Below are positions 23,151 to 33,390 of a stretch of DNA of 57,980 bases, piece after piece. The stretch covers positions 1 through 57,980 of the forward strand of contig JAWQRN010000010.1 in assembly GCA_033557685.1 (NCBI GenBank), written 5' to 3'. Numbering within the stretch: position 1 is the first letter of the stretch; each line of letters begins with the position of its first letter. This stretch comes from Sperchopsis tessellata (lineage: Eukaryota; Arthropoda; Insecta; Coleoptera; Hydrophilidae). The translations under genes were made by a program, and so were the position numbers. A model generated the notes under the pieces. That model made no database searches and had not been told where the DNA came from. It saw only the letters and a program-made list of their open reading frames with translations.

Positions 23151-25860
23151 CTGACTTGCGTATGATAATTATTAGAGTCTCAGTCATGCATTTTTAAAGT
23201 CTTAACTGTTAATAAGTAAATATAGTAATAAAGTTTATTTGGTCATGTTTAGTTTTCCAGCGGTACAGTAGTTATAACATGGCCCTTACATTGAAACTCT
23301 TATTAATAAATAATAAAAAATATTTTTACTCTTCTGTAAGTTTCCAACAAGTGCATTTCTTGAATGTAATACAGTATTAATATATTATTCTAATAAAATA
23401 TTCTAATTTATATATTTTGTTTTATATGCCTAGGATACAAAACCTTTTGCAAAGATTCCTTTCTTTCCTTTGTCTTATATCCAGTGCTCTATCCTTGTAA
23501 CTCTCATGCCTCGAATACTATTATCCTAATTATCTTACATTAAAGATTGTATTAAGGATAAAGAATTTTCTATCAGATAAAAATTGTTTAAAGGCTCTTA
23601 AGCGTTCATAATTTAATAAAAAGCAAGTTTTTATTATGATCATTACCTGCTTTTAAGTAAACAAAAAAGTATTAACCTGAATATTTTGGGAATCTCATAA
23701 AAAAAATACGAAATATTTAATTGTCTCAAAATTTATGAACTTTGATTAAATAGAATATATTTTGGTTTGCTAAATGAGAGATTATGTTCTCTATTAGATT
23801 CACTTCATTAATTTAATAATAAAAGAAAAAATTAAACGTACAATTACCCACAAATTCTTTTAAATGAAAAGGACCTCTAATGAAGTTTGGCATATGACAA
23901 TATTTGCTGTCTTTTTATTAATCATTGCCGATTGCTAGTGCTATATTTATAAATCATGACATTATGAAGGTAATTCTTAGTAACAGGATACTGCAGTTAA
24001 TGCCACAAAACAGTTCTATAAATCAGTTTATTTTTACAAAAACCTAAATTTGTGCCATTTTATAAGGGAATAATTTTTTAGAAAAAATGACTATAGGCAT
24101 TACCTCTTTTTTTAATGATTTAACAGTTTAGTTAACTAAAATAGCTGTAGGTATCTTTTCTGATTTACAATAATAAATTGATGTTTATTATGTTGCTATC
24201 TTGAGAAGAATAAATGATAAAGGTAAGTCTGAGATTATGCCTCAAGTATATTTTATATGAAAGGACAATGGAACAAATGCAATGTGAATTTTTAAACCAT
24301 ATATTGACATATTCTAACATTTGAGGACTGAATTACAATACAATTTTATTCATTAATTTCAGTTGAGAAAAAATCTAGCCTAGTTAGACAAAAAGAATAT
24401 TGTACACCTAGCCGAGAAAAGATTCAATGGGTTGTGTTTTATATTTGACATGCACCTTAGAATAGATATGGTATTCCTAGTTCAAACAGGAAATAAAACA
24501 TTTTTTGTTTCATTGAACCTAAAATCAGGAGAGTCAGATTAATTTGCCATATGCCAGATAGGATAAGGCATATCCATTTTATTTAGAATATATACTAATA
24601 TGTACATTTTATATCTATGGAAAATATAAAGAGGCATTGATCATCAATAAGTATCAAGTAATTTGTTATGCATAATCATCAATTTGTTGCTATTAACTAC
24701 TAGCTAAGTAGATGCCTATTTTTAATGAAATTTCTGCCATTTTGCAGAAATTACGATAATTTGTAAGTTTAGCTAATATTATGTAAGTATTTGAGATAAT
24801 GAAAAACTGTAAAATTCCGTATTTAAGTACTTTTCAAGGACTTTTGACGAAATATTACATACGTTTTAAATATCCAATAAAATGTCACCTATTTTTAAAC
24901 AATATATAGTAGGTATAACATTAACAAAGACTCGTTCTTAATAAATATGATTTCTCAGTGATAATGCAGCTTGCAGAAACAAATAAACTGAAATAAAAAT
25001 GATATAACAATTATAGGTGAATCATCTTAAAACCTTCGTTTGTCTGAAAAATTAATATGTTGACCGTTTGTTTTTGGGAGCCATAGTCGAACACCTACAT
25101 TAAAAATACAAGCAATATTTTTTTTATATAAACAATGGCTATCTATAAATCAACGTTATATATATGAAAATTATATTCAGTAATTAGTTATGTCACAAGG
25201 TATTCATATTTTTCTATCAAACAAACAATGCCAGAACATAATTACCAGTTTTTCTTTATATATTCTGCGAAATTAAAGTGAAAGGTGGACGCAATTACTA
25301 TAAAACAGAACAAAGGATGTTATAATTTGTGTCGAAAACTTTATGTTAAGCGGCGCATGCAAAAATAACGGATTCACATATTTAAGAAGTAACATTTTTG
25401 AAAAAAATAAAATAAGATAAACAAAAATTTGAAACTCAATTTTTATTATTTCATACGTTTAAATATGACGTCCCATTGCAGCATTTGCAACGTCAGATTA
25501 AATTATCCCGGGCCAATCTAATCAATAGATGGAACGGAGAACAGAGAGAAATGGAACTGCTCTAGTCATAACTAACGCAATAATTAAAAACGACGAAATG
25601 CCCTTTGCTAAGTTAATAAAAAATTCTTTCAATTTTTTCATAGCTGCAAAACAATTAATATAATTTGAAACTAATTCTATTGTATATATATAATCGTTGT
25701 TTTGATTATTAACCACACCTAGATAATTTTTAAATTTCCAAAATAATGGATCAAAGTCTACAGGTTAATTTATATTTCAAATACTTTAAGTTTAAAATAA
25801 GCCATGAAAATATGTCTCTTAAACAATTGAATATACAAAAATAAACAATAAAATACAAGT
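23150..25860. other. Intergenic between copies 2 and 3
   Basis: AT-rich, with no supported gene or repeat unit. Open frames are short and unconvincing. Confidence 0.5.
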
Positions 25861-26007
25861 TGTACAAAAATATTGATCTGCGCTTGAATTTCGCGCTTTG
25901 TGTTCGGCTACGAAAATCTACGAATGCAGGTTTCCGTTTTGCGGCCTCTACCCATTCCCGTGGAGAATATTTGTCTAGCCCTCTCTTATCCACCGGCCGT
26001 TGAGAAG
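25860..26007 (+). promoter_or_regulatory. Promoter and first exon of copy 3, with TOP-like tract
   Basis: A GC-richer block ends in the donor gagaag|gtaaga (exon end 26007). A 9-nt pyrimidine run starting with C, CCCTCTCTT at 25979-25987, could be a 5' TOP start, a common signature of snoRNA host genes. An upstream ATG at 25924 is open in the same frame as the helicase through this exon (28 codons) and the next. If transcription starts at the tract, that ATG is not in the mRNA. Confidence 0.45.
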
Positions 26008-26152
26008 GTAAGATGTGCTCTGTGAAATAAATTGTCTACATTACTTTGCTTGTTCAAAGTACATTTTGAGCACTTTGATTTAGTTTGTAATTTTATTATT
26101 TCTGTGTTTCGTAAAATTGATGTGATTTTCTAACTTCGAAATGTTTTTCCAG

Positions 26153-26250
26153 AATCTACTCAGCGCCATTAGGACAAGCGAAAGTTCCTTGTTGAAACTT
26201 AAATCACCAATTATCTCCACATTAAAAAGTCATCCAACAATAAATAACAT
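26153..26250 (+). CDS. Copy 3 second exon, 5' UTR or N-terminal extension
   Basis: Acceptor tttttccag ends at 26152; donor aacat|gtaagt at 26251. The exon is open in the helicase frame (NLLSAIRTSESSLLKLKSP...) and ends with the AT of the main start codon. Drosophila Rm62 also has a long N-terminal isoform, so coding use is possible but unproven. Confidence 0.6.
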
Positions 26251-29200
26251 GTAAGTTCTAACATTTTATTATATTCTTGTATTTATGCCCCGCTTAATTT
26301 AATATTTTGATGTTTAGAGAATAATTAATTTAATGTCTGCCATTTTTATGATTCAATAATTTTTATTTCAAAGAATAATTGTTCATGTATTTTTATTAAG
26401 ATGTTTTATATGTTATTTTGAGTTATTGGTATTCAGGGTTATCAATATTTTGTTAATATTTGCTTCTAGTATCATAGAATATCTTTTAATCATAACCTTC
26501 TTCAAGTTAACGATCCGTTACGAAGTGTGAATTAGGGAACTTATACTGCGTTGTTACTAAGCGCGATAATATAGAAGTTTGCTGAGAAGCCTATAATGAA
26601 TGCGTAGGTTTAATTGATTTTTTTGATGGCTGGGTGGCCATGTTGAATTTACCAGATGTTTTTATTGAAGTATTGAGTTTTATGCGTCATCGCACACATA
26701 ATCTTTAGTCATATCTCTTAGAGATTTGCTTGATCCGACTAGTTGAGTATGAAGTAATTTTTGTACGCAAATGTAAGTATATTCAACTTGCAGATATTCG
26801 CATCTTTTCAAGTACATGTAATTGAGGTAGCCATTTTGTGTTAAACTTCTAGTACGCTGTAATGGATTCCTGTATAACATTGAGTCATCGAGAGTTCATA
26901 CTAATTTTAATGCTCATTTCTACGTCAGCTGTTTTTAGATTTCGCAATCTTGAACTTCAGTAGAACTGTAAAGTTGCTTTATTTGGGAATTATGTATTTT
27001 TCATTTATTTCATTGTTTTCCTAATTGCGGTAGAAATCTTTTTGGTCTTTAGCTTAATTTGATTAAATCAATCACTACCAATATTTTGTAATACTTTAAA
27101 TTTAAATCCCTTCAGTGTTTTTTTAGAAGTTCTATTATCTTAATGTTTCTTTGGCATTCAGATACAGCAATTCCTGAAACTAATAGTACGTGTTAAATTA
27201 ATGAATGCAAATTTCCATGTAAGTTTTTTACTAATGTAACATTTGACACGATCAGTTTTGGAGCTTACCCTCCCGCTGTCGACCCGGAACTGCTAGTAAA
27301 TGCAGTCAACCAGTCGTAGTGTCATAGAACAAATATCACCTTCGGGTGGTATGTCTGCATTATTCCTTTCTTGATGTTAGCTCATTGAGCGATGACATTA
27401 GGATTAACCAATGCTGATACATCCTAACATGAAAATAAAATTCTAGTATACATGCCAGATTATATATTGTAAAAAAGTAATTGTTGCTGTCTTAAATAAA
27501 GTTTTGATAATGTGAGTATATATTATGTATCTGTTTGTAGGTCTTTTGGAAGAAGTAATGGTGGCTCATTTAGAGGCCGTAGTAGTGGCGGCGCAAGCAA
27601 TGGAGGATCTTCCTATGGAGGAAATAGTGGTGGTGGAGGAGGTAGTTATGGAGGCTCTCGCTTTGGAAGCAGCAGAGGAGGTGGTGGCAGCGGCGGTGGT
27701 AGCAGATTTGGTAGCAATAGCGGAAGTGGAATAGCAGGCAGAGGTCTGCGCAAACCAACTTGGGACATGAAGGATCTCCGTCCATTCAAAAAAGATTTTT
27801 ATGTACCTGTTCCAGCTGTTATTAGTCGTTCCACTTTTGAAATTGACCAATACCGCATGTCTAAGCAGATCACTGTAGATGGTCGCGATACACCTAACCC
27901 AATACAGCACTTCACTGAAGCTAGTTTTCCAGAATATGTCATGGATAATATTGAGAAGCAAGGTTATGATCAGCCTACACCTATTCAAGCCCAAGGTTGG
28001 CCCATTGCAATGAGCGGAAGAGACTTGGTAGGCATTGCTCAAACCGGTTCTGGAAAAACTTTGGCTTATATCCTGCCAGCTATTGTACATATCAACAACC
28101 AACCTGAAATTAGTCGTGGGGATGGACCAATTGCTTTGGTCTTGGCTCCAACTCGGGAATTGGCACAACAAATTCAACAGGTTTGCAATGAATTTGGAAG
28201 CACTTCATACGTTCGAAACACCTGTATATTTGGCGGTGCTCCAAAAGGACCCCAAGCCCGTGATTTGGAACGTGGTGTTGAAATTGTTATCGCAACCCCA
28301 GGTCGTTTGATAGATTTCCTGGAAAAGGGCACAACCAACCTTCGCAGATGTACATATTTAGTTTTGGATGAAGCCGATCGAATGTTGGACATGGGCTTTG
28401 AACCACAAATCCGTAAAATTATTGAACAAATTAGACCTGATAGACAAACACTTATGTGGTCAGCTACATGGCCTAAAGAAGTTAGAAAATTGGCTCAAGA
28501 TTTCTTAAACAATTACATACAAATCAATATTGGATCTCTACAGTTATCTGCTAACCACAATATTCTTCAAATTGTTGACGTGTGCCAGGAACACGAAAAG
28601 GAAGTAAAGTAAGTAACATTTTTATAAGATATAACACAAAACTATATTTTTTAATGATGAATCTTGTTACTCTGATGTTTATGAAGTAACTCTTTTATCC
28701 TCTAAGAAGAACTGACTAGCATAAATGTTTAAATAGTTATTTATTATTGTTAAATAGTTTCTAATAAGAAACTTCGTTACAGATTAAATAGCCTACTACA
28801 AGAAATTGGAAACAATGCAGAACCTGGAGCAAAGATTATTATATTCGTAGAAACTAAGAAAAAAGTTGAAAACATCACAAGAATAATCAGAAGGTTTGGC
28901 TGGCCTGCAGTATGCATGCATGGAGACAAGAGCCAACAGGAACGTGACTATGTCCTTAGGGAATTCAGAAATGGAAAATCTTGTATACTTGTAGCGACAG
29001 ACGTAGCTGCCCGAGGACTTGGTAAGTTTGTAATTTGACACATCTAAAGGAAAATTAGTAAGGATTTTTATTTTTATCAAGAAACTAATTTTTTTTTTAT
29101 TTCATTTATTTTTGGTGCATTAGTCCTTACTGAAGCATTTTTGCTGGTTCAACATAAGTCACTCCTTTCATTGTAAATAGGACATGATGAAATGGCATAG

Positions 29201-32200
29201 TAGCATTTTGGATGTTCCAGACTGGTTTCAAAGTCTTGGATGTAAATTTTATACCCTGATGCATTAAACCTTCAAAAGCCTAGTTTCAAGAGTTAATGTA
29301 TTCTGAAGTACAAAATTTCATTCATTTAGGGTCTGATTGTGGCAGCTCATTTTTGTCTCAAGTTTTTGAAGCTTACATTTCTCATATCGTCGATTACTAC
29401 CATCGATTTTTTTTAATTAATTATTTCTGCTGCTAAATACGCTTCAGTGTTACTTTTATTGTAATTAAAAAAATTATAATTGTCAATATTATGATTAAAA
29501 AACAAACTGCTTGTCAGAGGGTTTATTAATTATATTTTGTATTTAATTATAAATTGAAGGCAGTTGCGGCTGGAGGAATTTAAGCAATTTAATTGTTTTT
29601 ATTGGATTTCAATAATTCAAAATCTAGTAACAATTCCTCTTTTTTTTTTAATACTTATAATTTGCAACGTTCATATTTTCAACGTTTAATTTTATCCATA
29701 ATCAGATCTTTTCTAGCAGTGAGTTCATGTGCGAAACTCTACACTGCTTGTAATTATAAAATTAGTGAGATTAACTATTAATGATAATTATATTAATCAG
29801 TCTGGTTGTCCTTTTTTGTTTCAGAGGCACATGCAGGATGAGCGTAGTTAGCTCAAGTTTTTGTTTTGCTAATATTACGCCCTAGTTGTGTTCTTAAAAA
29901 AAGGATGCAATTTTGTGTCTTGCGGTGCCTCTGGGTGACTGGCTGCCCAACCTGAGGCAGACCAGTTAACGAGGTAGAAGACCGATTTTGGAAGATATAT
30001 CGATGCACTTGCGCGCGACTAAATGGCACATGTTTGCTCTCCTTTACACAAAACAGCCCTCTCTGACCTTTAATCACGTTACACTACCCTAACTTTTGCT
30101 CCTAATTCAACTGTTACAACGTGGGAGGGAGACGTTTACATATCAAACAGATGTCATTCGATTTAGTTATCTTCCGTTCGGTCCTGCAGTGGAATTACCA
30201 ATTATCACCAGCCTTTATATTGGGTCTGCTGCAGCCAGCATGTATTTGCTACTATTGCTGTACGGGTTTTTAATTTAGCCTCTAGCATCTTGTGGACACC
30301 AGTTCTCGAGAGCTGTGGTTAGTATCAATATCTATTTCTTTTTCTTATCATTCATATACAAATATTCACAAACAAAACAATTTTATTCAAACAAAGTTTG
30401 TTCAAAATTCATGAACCTTCAATTAAAATATCAATTTGTTTAGATACAGATCAAGTTTTGTTTGGATTGTTGAAAGTAAATTCTATCAATGTGATATTTA
30501 TATGATACTACTTTTAGCAAGTTTTAAGTAGCCCGTGTGGTGGTTGTTTTTGTACAACCAGTAATTACTAATTGATGTAGAAATTTATATTAATGAAATG
30601 GTAATTTTTTATTTGTATCTGATCAAATTTGCTGCTGAAAGTATTAATTTATATTTTATTTTATTTGAACAAACAAATTTGTTGCTGAAACTTGATCATA
30701 AATGTATATGGTTTTGTAAATTTCAACCGCCACTTTACGAACTACTCATTTTATGTCAGAAATAGCATCGATACAAAAGCATTCAATACTTTAGATTTGA
30801 TTTCTTTGTGAATATTTGAATTGTTACATTTCACAAAGCTTTTTAAAAGAGTGATCAATGTTTTAGCTTCATTCAAGTTTTTTCATAACTTCAAGCTAGT
30901 TATTTTTAATCCACCCCAATTTAGATTGACTGATCATTTAGTATTTTTAGTTATAATTTAGTATTGTTAAGTTTTAAGATTCCTATGAAGGAAAGTTCAT
31001 TAATTCTAAAGTTTTAATTAATACTGAATGCTCTTTTACAGTTCGTATTTTCCAATAAAATTAATAGTATTTGTTCTTATTAAAGGGACCATTGCTATGT
31101 CGACATGGTCAGTATAGGAGCTTACCCTCCAGCTGTCGACCTGGAACTGTCCAAAATGCAGTTAACCTGTCGTAGTGTCGTAGAATATGTACCTCCTTTG
31201 GGGGTGCTTCAGCATTATTCCGTTCTTGGTGTTAGCTCATTGAGCAATGGCATTAGGACTAACCAATGTTTGAAACAGCCCCTATTTCTATTACAGACTC
31301 TTAAAAATAGCAAATTTTAGTATTATACTAAAATTTTCGTATTATATCAAAATTTTCATTGTTTTTAAAATTTTCGGATATCAAATTTAGTATGTAGTTA
31401 ATCTTTCCTTTGATCAAAAATTTATTAATTTTAGGAAAATACCATATTGTTAAACTAATTTGGGGGTGATATTTTAATATTGTGTGGAATACGTAACTAA
31501 TATTACTTTATTTTTAATAGATGTTGAAGGCATTAAATACGTCATAAATTACGACTACCCCAACTCTTCAGAAGATTACATTCACAGGATAGGAAGAACG
31601 GGACGATCAGACTCTACAGGAACATCGTATGCCTTCTTCACACCTACAAACTACAGACAAGCCAAAGATTTGGTATCAGTTTTGAAAGAAGCTAACCAGG
31701 TCAGTTGTCTATATTTACTTTTGATATTAGTTTTTATTTCCTCTCAAATTTGGCATGCCATCACTTTGTTACATCAGTGATGCATGAATGCTCTTGGGAG
31801 GAATATTACAGTGAGGGAAACATGCCTTCGGTGTCCACACATATCACGTCTGGATTCCATCCTCAAGTTTTCCAACAGTTATTTTTTAATTTAAAATTTT
31901 TATTCCCATGTCAAATTGCAGTTTTTTATAAATTGGTCTATTTTAGAACATATCTATTATATATATATATATATATATATAAAATTGAGTCTGATGGGCC
32001 TATCAAATAATCCATTTTATATTCAAAGTGAACTTTACTAACGTAATGTATATGTGAATGTGGTTCCCTGGTGGAAACCTTGTAGAGGCTCTGATAATTT
32101 TCCATACGTATTGGCAGATATATTACATATCTTTTTTTTTTTAAATAGGACTGATGTCAAATTGAGCTACTGTTGACTGCACATATGTCAGACAGCGATA

Positions 32201-32991
32201 TGAATCTCTTATTTAAAAAACAGGCCACATTGGAAAGTAATGTAGCTAGTTCAAATATTTTCAATTTGATATTGCGCAGTGTATTTGGTGAATGAAATCT
32301 TACGTCATTTTTTTTATAGGTTGTGAATCCAAAATTATCTGAAATGGCCAGCAGAGCCGGAAACTTTGGAGGTAAAAGCAACAGGTGGGGCTATGGAGGT
32401 GGCTTCAAGGGAAGGGAAAACAATGGACCAAGGTCACACCAAAGGTTTGGTGGCTCTGGTGGAAACAAGACCAACAGTTTTGGAGGAGGAAACAGATCTG
32501 GAGGATATGGAGCAAAGTCTAATGGGACCAGCACGTTTGGTACAAAGACAAGTAATGGATTTGCTAGTAGTAAACCAGCAGCAAATGGGTTCGGGGGTGG
32601 AGCCCCAAAAACAACAAGCAGTTATGGTGGAGCACCAAAGACAAACGGTTACACAAATGGATACAGCAATGGCAATTGTAAGTATTGCATTTGAAAATAA
32701 ATGTATGTGCGCTTCACTACTGCTTTACTTCTATCTTGACTCGATGTTTCTCAATTTTGGCTATGAATTGTAATATTTCAAAAGGTCATTTCCCCAATAT
32801 TTTCAATTCTACTTTCATAGTCATTAATATTTGATTAGAGTTACTTTTATGATGATTTGCCTGTCTGATAGTTGTGATTATCATTTTACCATTTACCTCT
32901 AAGAAGAATGCTGATCTTTAAAATTTTATATGAAATTAAATTATTTGTTTCATTTACTAATACTTATTTTAATTTTGTTGCAGCGTATTGA
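26249..32991 (+). CDS. Rm62: DEAD-box RNA helicase p68 (Rm62/DDX5-DDX17), copy 3, 617 aa, snoRNA host
   Basis: Coding exons 26249-26250 (AT of the start codon), 27541-28608, 28783-29021, 31521-31699, 32320-32677 and 32984-32991 join in frame to 618 codons with TGA. The N-terminus is an RGG/GGS-rich region (about residues 8-65). Then come the Q motif (PTPIQAQGWP), Walker A AQTGSGKT (167-174), PTRELA (204-209), TPGR, DEAD (277-280), SAT (308-310), FVETKKK, HGDKSQ, VATDVAARGLD, HRIGRTGR, and a Gly/Asn/Ser-rich tail ending in SY. The motif set is complete. The family acts in nuclear RNA processing and rRNA maturation. The start codon is split by the 1.29-kb intron; its context aacATG is good. Upstream in-frame codons back to the ATG at 25924 would add 60 residues (MQVSVLRPLPIPVEN...). 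Introns carry two U17-type and two C/D snoRNAs. Confidence 0.93.
27241..27424 (+). ncRNA. U17: U17/snR30-type box H/ACA snoRNA, copy A
   Basis: It lies in the 26251-27540 intron of copy 3. The 5' hairpin is closed by TGACAC (27244-27249) and GTGTCA (27319-27324), followed by box H AGAACA (27326-27331). Next is a small 8-bp hairpin with a UUCG loop (27333-27352), then a 3' hairpin closed by GCATT (27357-27361) and AATGC (27410-27414), and box ACA at 27419-27421, 3 nt from the end. The internal loop of the 3' hairpin carries ATTCC and AACCA, matching the cores of the U17/snR30 m1 and m2 elements that pair with 18S rRNA. The family is needed for 18S pre-rRNA cleavage in the nucleolus and does not guide pseudouridylation. 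The length of about 184 nt is near the vertebrate form. Confidence 0.85.
27541..28608 (+). CDS. Copy 3 helicase domain 1 exon
   Basis: Acceptor gtttgtag ends at 27540; donor gtaaa|gtaagt at 28609, phase 2. It encodes the RGG/GGS region and all domain 1 motifs. Large minus-strand and +2 frames over it are shadows of the repetitive glycine codons. Confidence 0.95.
28648..28720 (+). ncRNA. Box C/D snoRNA, predicted 18S 2'-O-methylation guide, copy 1
   Basis: It lies in the 174-nt intron 28609-28782 of copy 3. Box C ATGATGA is at 28654-28660, D' CTGA at 28672-28675, C'-like ATGAAG follows, and box D CTGA is at 28712-28715, 67 nt before the 3' splice site, the usual spacing for intronic C/D RNAs. 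The D-box guide CCTCTAAGAAG is complementary to the conserved 18S stretch CUUCUUAGAGG. The +5 rule points to the second U of CUUCUU (probably human Um1442, from memory). The D' guide CTTGTTAC complements GUAACAAG near the 18S 3' end. The terminal stem is weak. Confidence 0.82.
28783..29021 (+). CDS. Copy 3 exon, helicase motifs IV-V
   Basis: Acceptor gttacag ends at 28782; donor cttg|gtaagt at 29022, phase 1, splitting RGL|D as in copy 1. Confidence 0.93.
29180..29264 (+). ncRNA. Weak box C/D snoRNA candidate
   Basis: In the large copy 3 intron: box C ATGATGA at 29184-29190 and box D CTGA at 29256-29259, with a CTGG that could be D'. Only a 3-bp offset flanking stem is visible and no rRNA match is recognised. 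Confidence 0.25.
29825..30317 (+). other. GC-richer island in copy 3 intron, possible cassette exon or RNA
   Basis: It begins after a good acceptor (cttttttgtttcag, ending 29824) and ends at a possible donor gtg|gttagt (30318). If spliced in, the frame reads EAHAG then TGA, so it would act as a poison exon. It holds a hairpin with stems TGCCTC (29926-29931) and GAGGCA (29954-29959) plus an inner GGG/CCC. Confidence 0.3.
31098..31280 (+). ncRNA. U17: U17/snR30-type box H/ACA snoRNA, copy B
   Basis: It lies in the 29022-31520 intron, same strand as the host, and aligns along its whole length with the copy at 27241-27424. The 5' stem is CGACAT (31101-31106) with GTGTCG (31175-31180); box H is AGAATA (31182-31187). 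The small hairpin GTACCTCC/GGGGGTGC keeps pairing by compensatory changes. The 3' stem is TTCA-GCATT (31208-31216) with AATGT-t-TGAA (31265-31274); box ACA is 31275-31277. ATTCC and AACCA are conserved, but the base after ATTCC differs (G for T). Paired changes argue that both copies are under structural constraint. Confidence 0.85.
31521..31699 (+). CDS. Copy 3 exon, helicase motif VI
   Basis: Acceptor tttttaatag ends at 31520; donor aaccag|gtcagt at 31700, phase 0. It encodes DVEGIKYVINYDYP to KEANQ with HRIGRTGR. Confidence 0.93.
31750..31895 (+). ncRNA. Structured GC-richer island in copy 3 intron, unidentified RNA candidate
   Basis: In intron 31700-32319. A perfect 7-bp stem CATCACT/AGTGATG (31759-31765, 31776-31782) is followed by a long hairpin closed by GGAAT (31800-31804) and ATTCC (31854-31858), extended across one mismatch. 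No clear box H, C or D set is seen. One frame is open across it from 31785 (NALGRNITVRETCLRC) but has no splice support. Confidence 0.35.
31960..31980. repeat. TA microsatellite
   Basis: An uninterrupted (TA)n run in the copy 3 intron. Confidence 0.9.
32320..32677 (+). CDS. Copy 3 C-terminal tail exon
   Basis: Acceptor tttttatag ends at 32319; donor caatt|gtaagt at 32678, phase 1. It encodes NPKLSEMAS then a Gly/Asn/Ser-rich tail (GGGNRSGGYG, YGGAPKTNGY). Confidence 0.92.
32843..32920 (+). ncRNA. Box C/D snoRNA, predicted 18S guide, copy 2 with shifted D box
   Basis: It lies in the 306-nt intron 32678-32983 of copy 3. Box C ATGATGA is at 32849-32855, D' CTGA at 32865-32868, C'-like TGATTA follows, and box D CTGA is at 32911-32914, 69 nt before the 3' splice site. 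The guide CCTCTAAGAAG is identical to that of the C/D RNA at 28648-28720, but two extra bases (TG) separate it from box D, so the +5 rule points to the first C of CUUCUUAGAGG. An external stem TTAGAG/CTTTAA can form around the boxes. The D' guide differs between the two. Confidence 0.8.
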
Positions 32992-33390
32992 AGAATCTGA
33001 ACTGGAATGTTCGTGTAAATATCAGTATTCTCCTGTGCATTCCACACTCTTCAAGTGGGATATACTGTTGTTGAAATTGGTGTTTCAATCAATTATAGTT
33101 TAAGTGATATATTTATGTGGAACATATTTATTTGAGATTAGTTAGTTGTATATTCTTTTGTTATTTTTGTATTTTAGTTTTAATCACCAACTCTATTACA
33201 GGGTTTTTGTTTAGGTTATAAAATAATTCTACTTATACAAAGATGGAAGTGTACAATACCTGTGATTAGAATGTAGACATTTTGCTACACCATAGACAAT
33301 TTTTTAATTATTTTAACTAATCTCTCACTCAATCTTTATGAAACTTGTTAGTTTTAAAGGTTGATTATAATAAACGTTTTTGTAAAAATT
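32984..33390 (+). CDS. Copy 3 last exon: SY-stop and 3' UTR
   Basis: Acceptor ttgttgcag ends at 32983. Only 8 coding bases remain (T|CG TAT TGA, stop 32989-32991). The rest is 3' UTR with AATAAA at 33369-33374. Confidence 0.82.

Noticed and set aside
25751..25993. 80-codon minus-strand frame that overlaps the copy 3 first exon
   Set aside because: It begins with GTG, not ATG, has no splice support, and overlaps the promoter and first exon.
27525..27734. Val/Glu/Ala-rich plus-strand frame
   Set aside because: It is an alternative frame of the Gly-rich region of copy 3.
27566..28177. 203-codon minus-strand open frame over the copy 3 exon
   Set aside because: It is antisense to a conserved helicase exon; its Thr/Ser/Ala-rich end is the shadow of GGN/AGY repeats.
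31783..31900. Open frame NALGRNITVRETCLRC... as a coding exon
   Set aside because: No acceptor or donor pair keeps the helicase frame, and RNA structure explains the base composition equally well.
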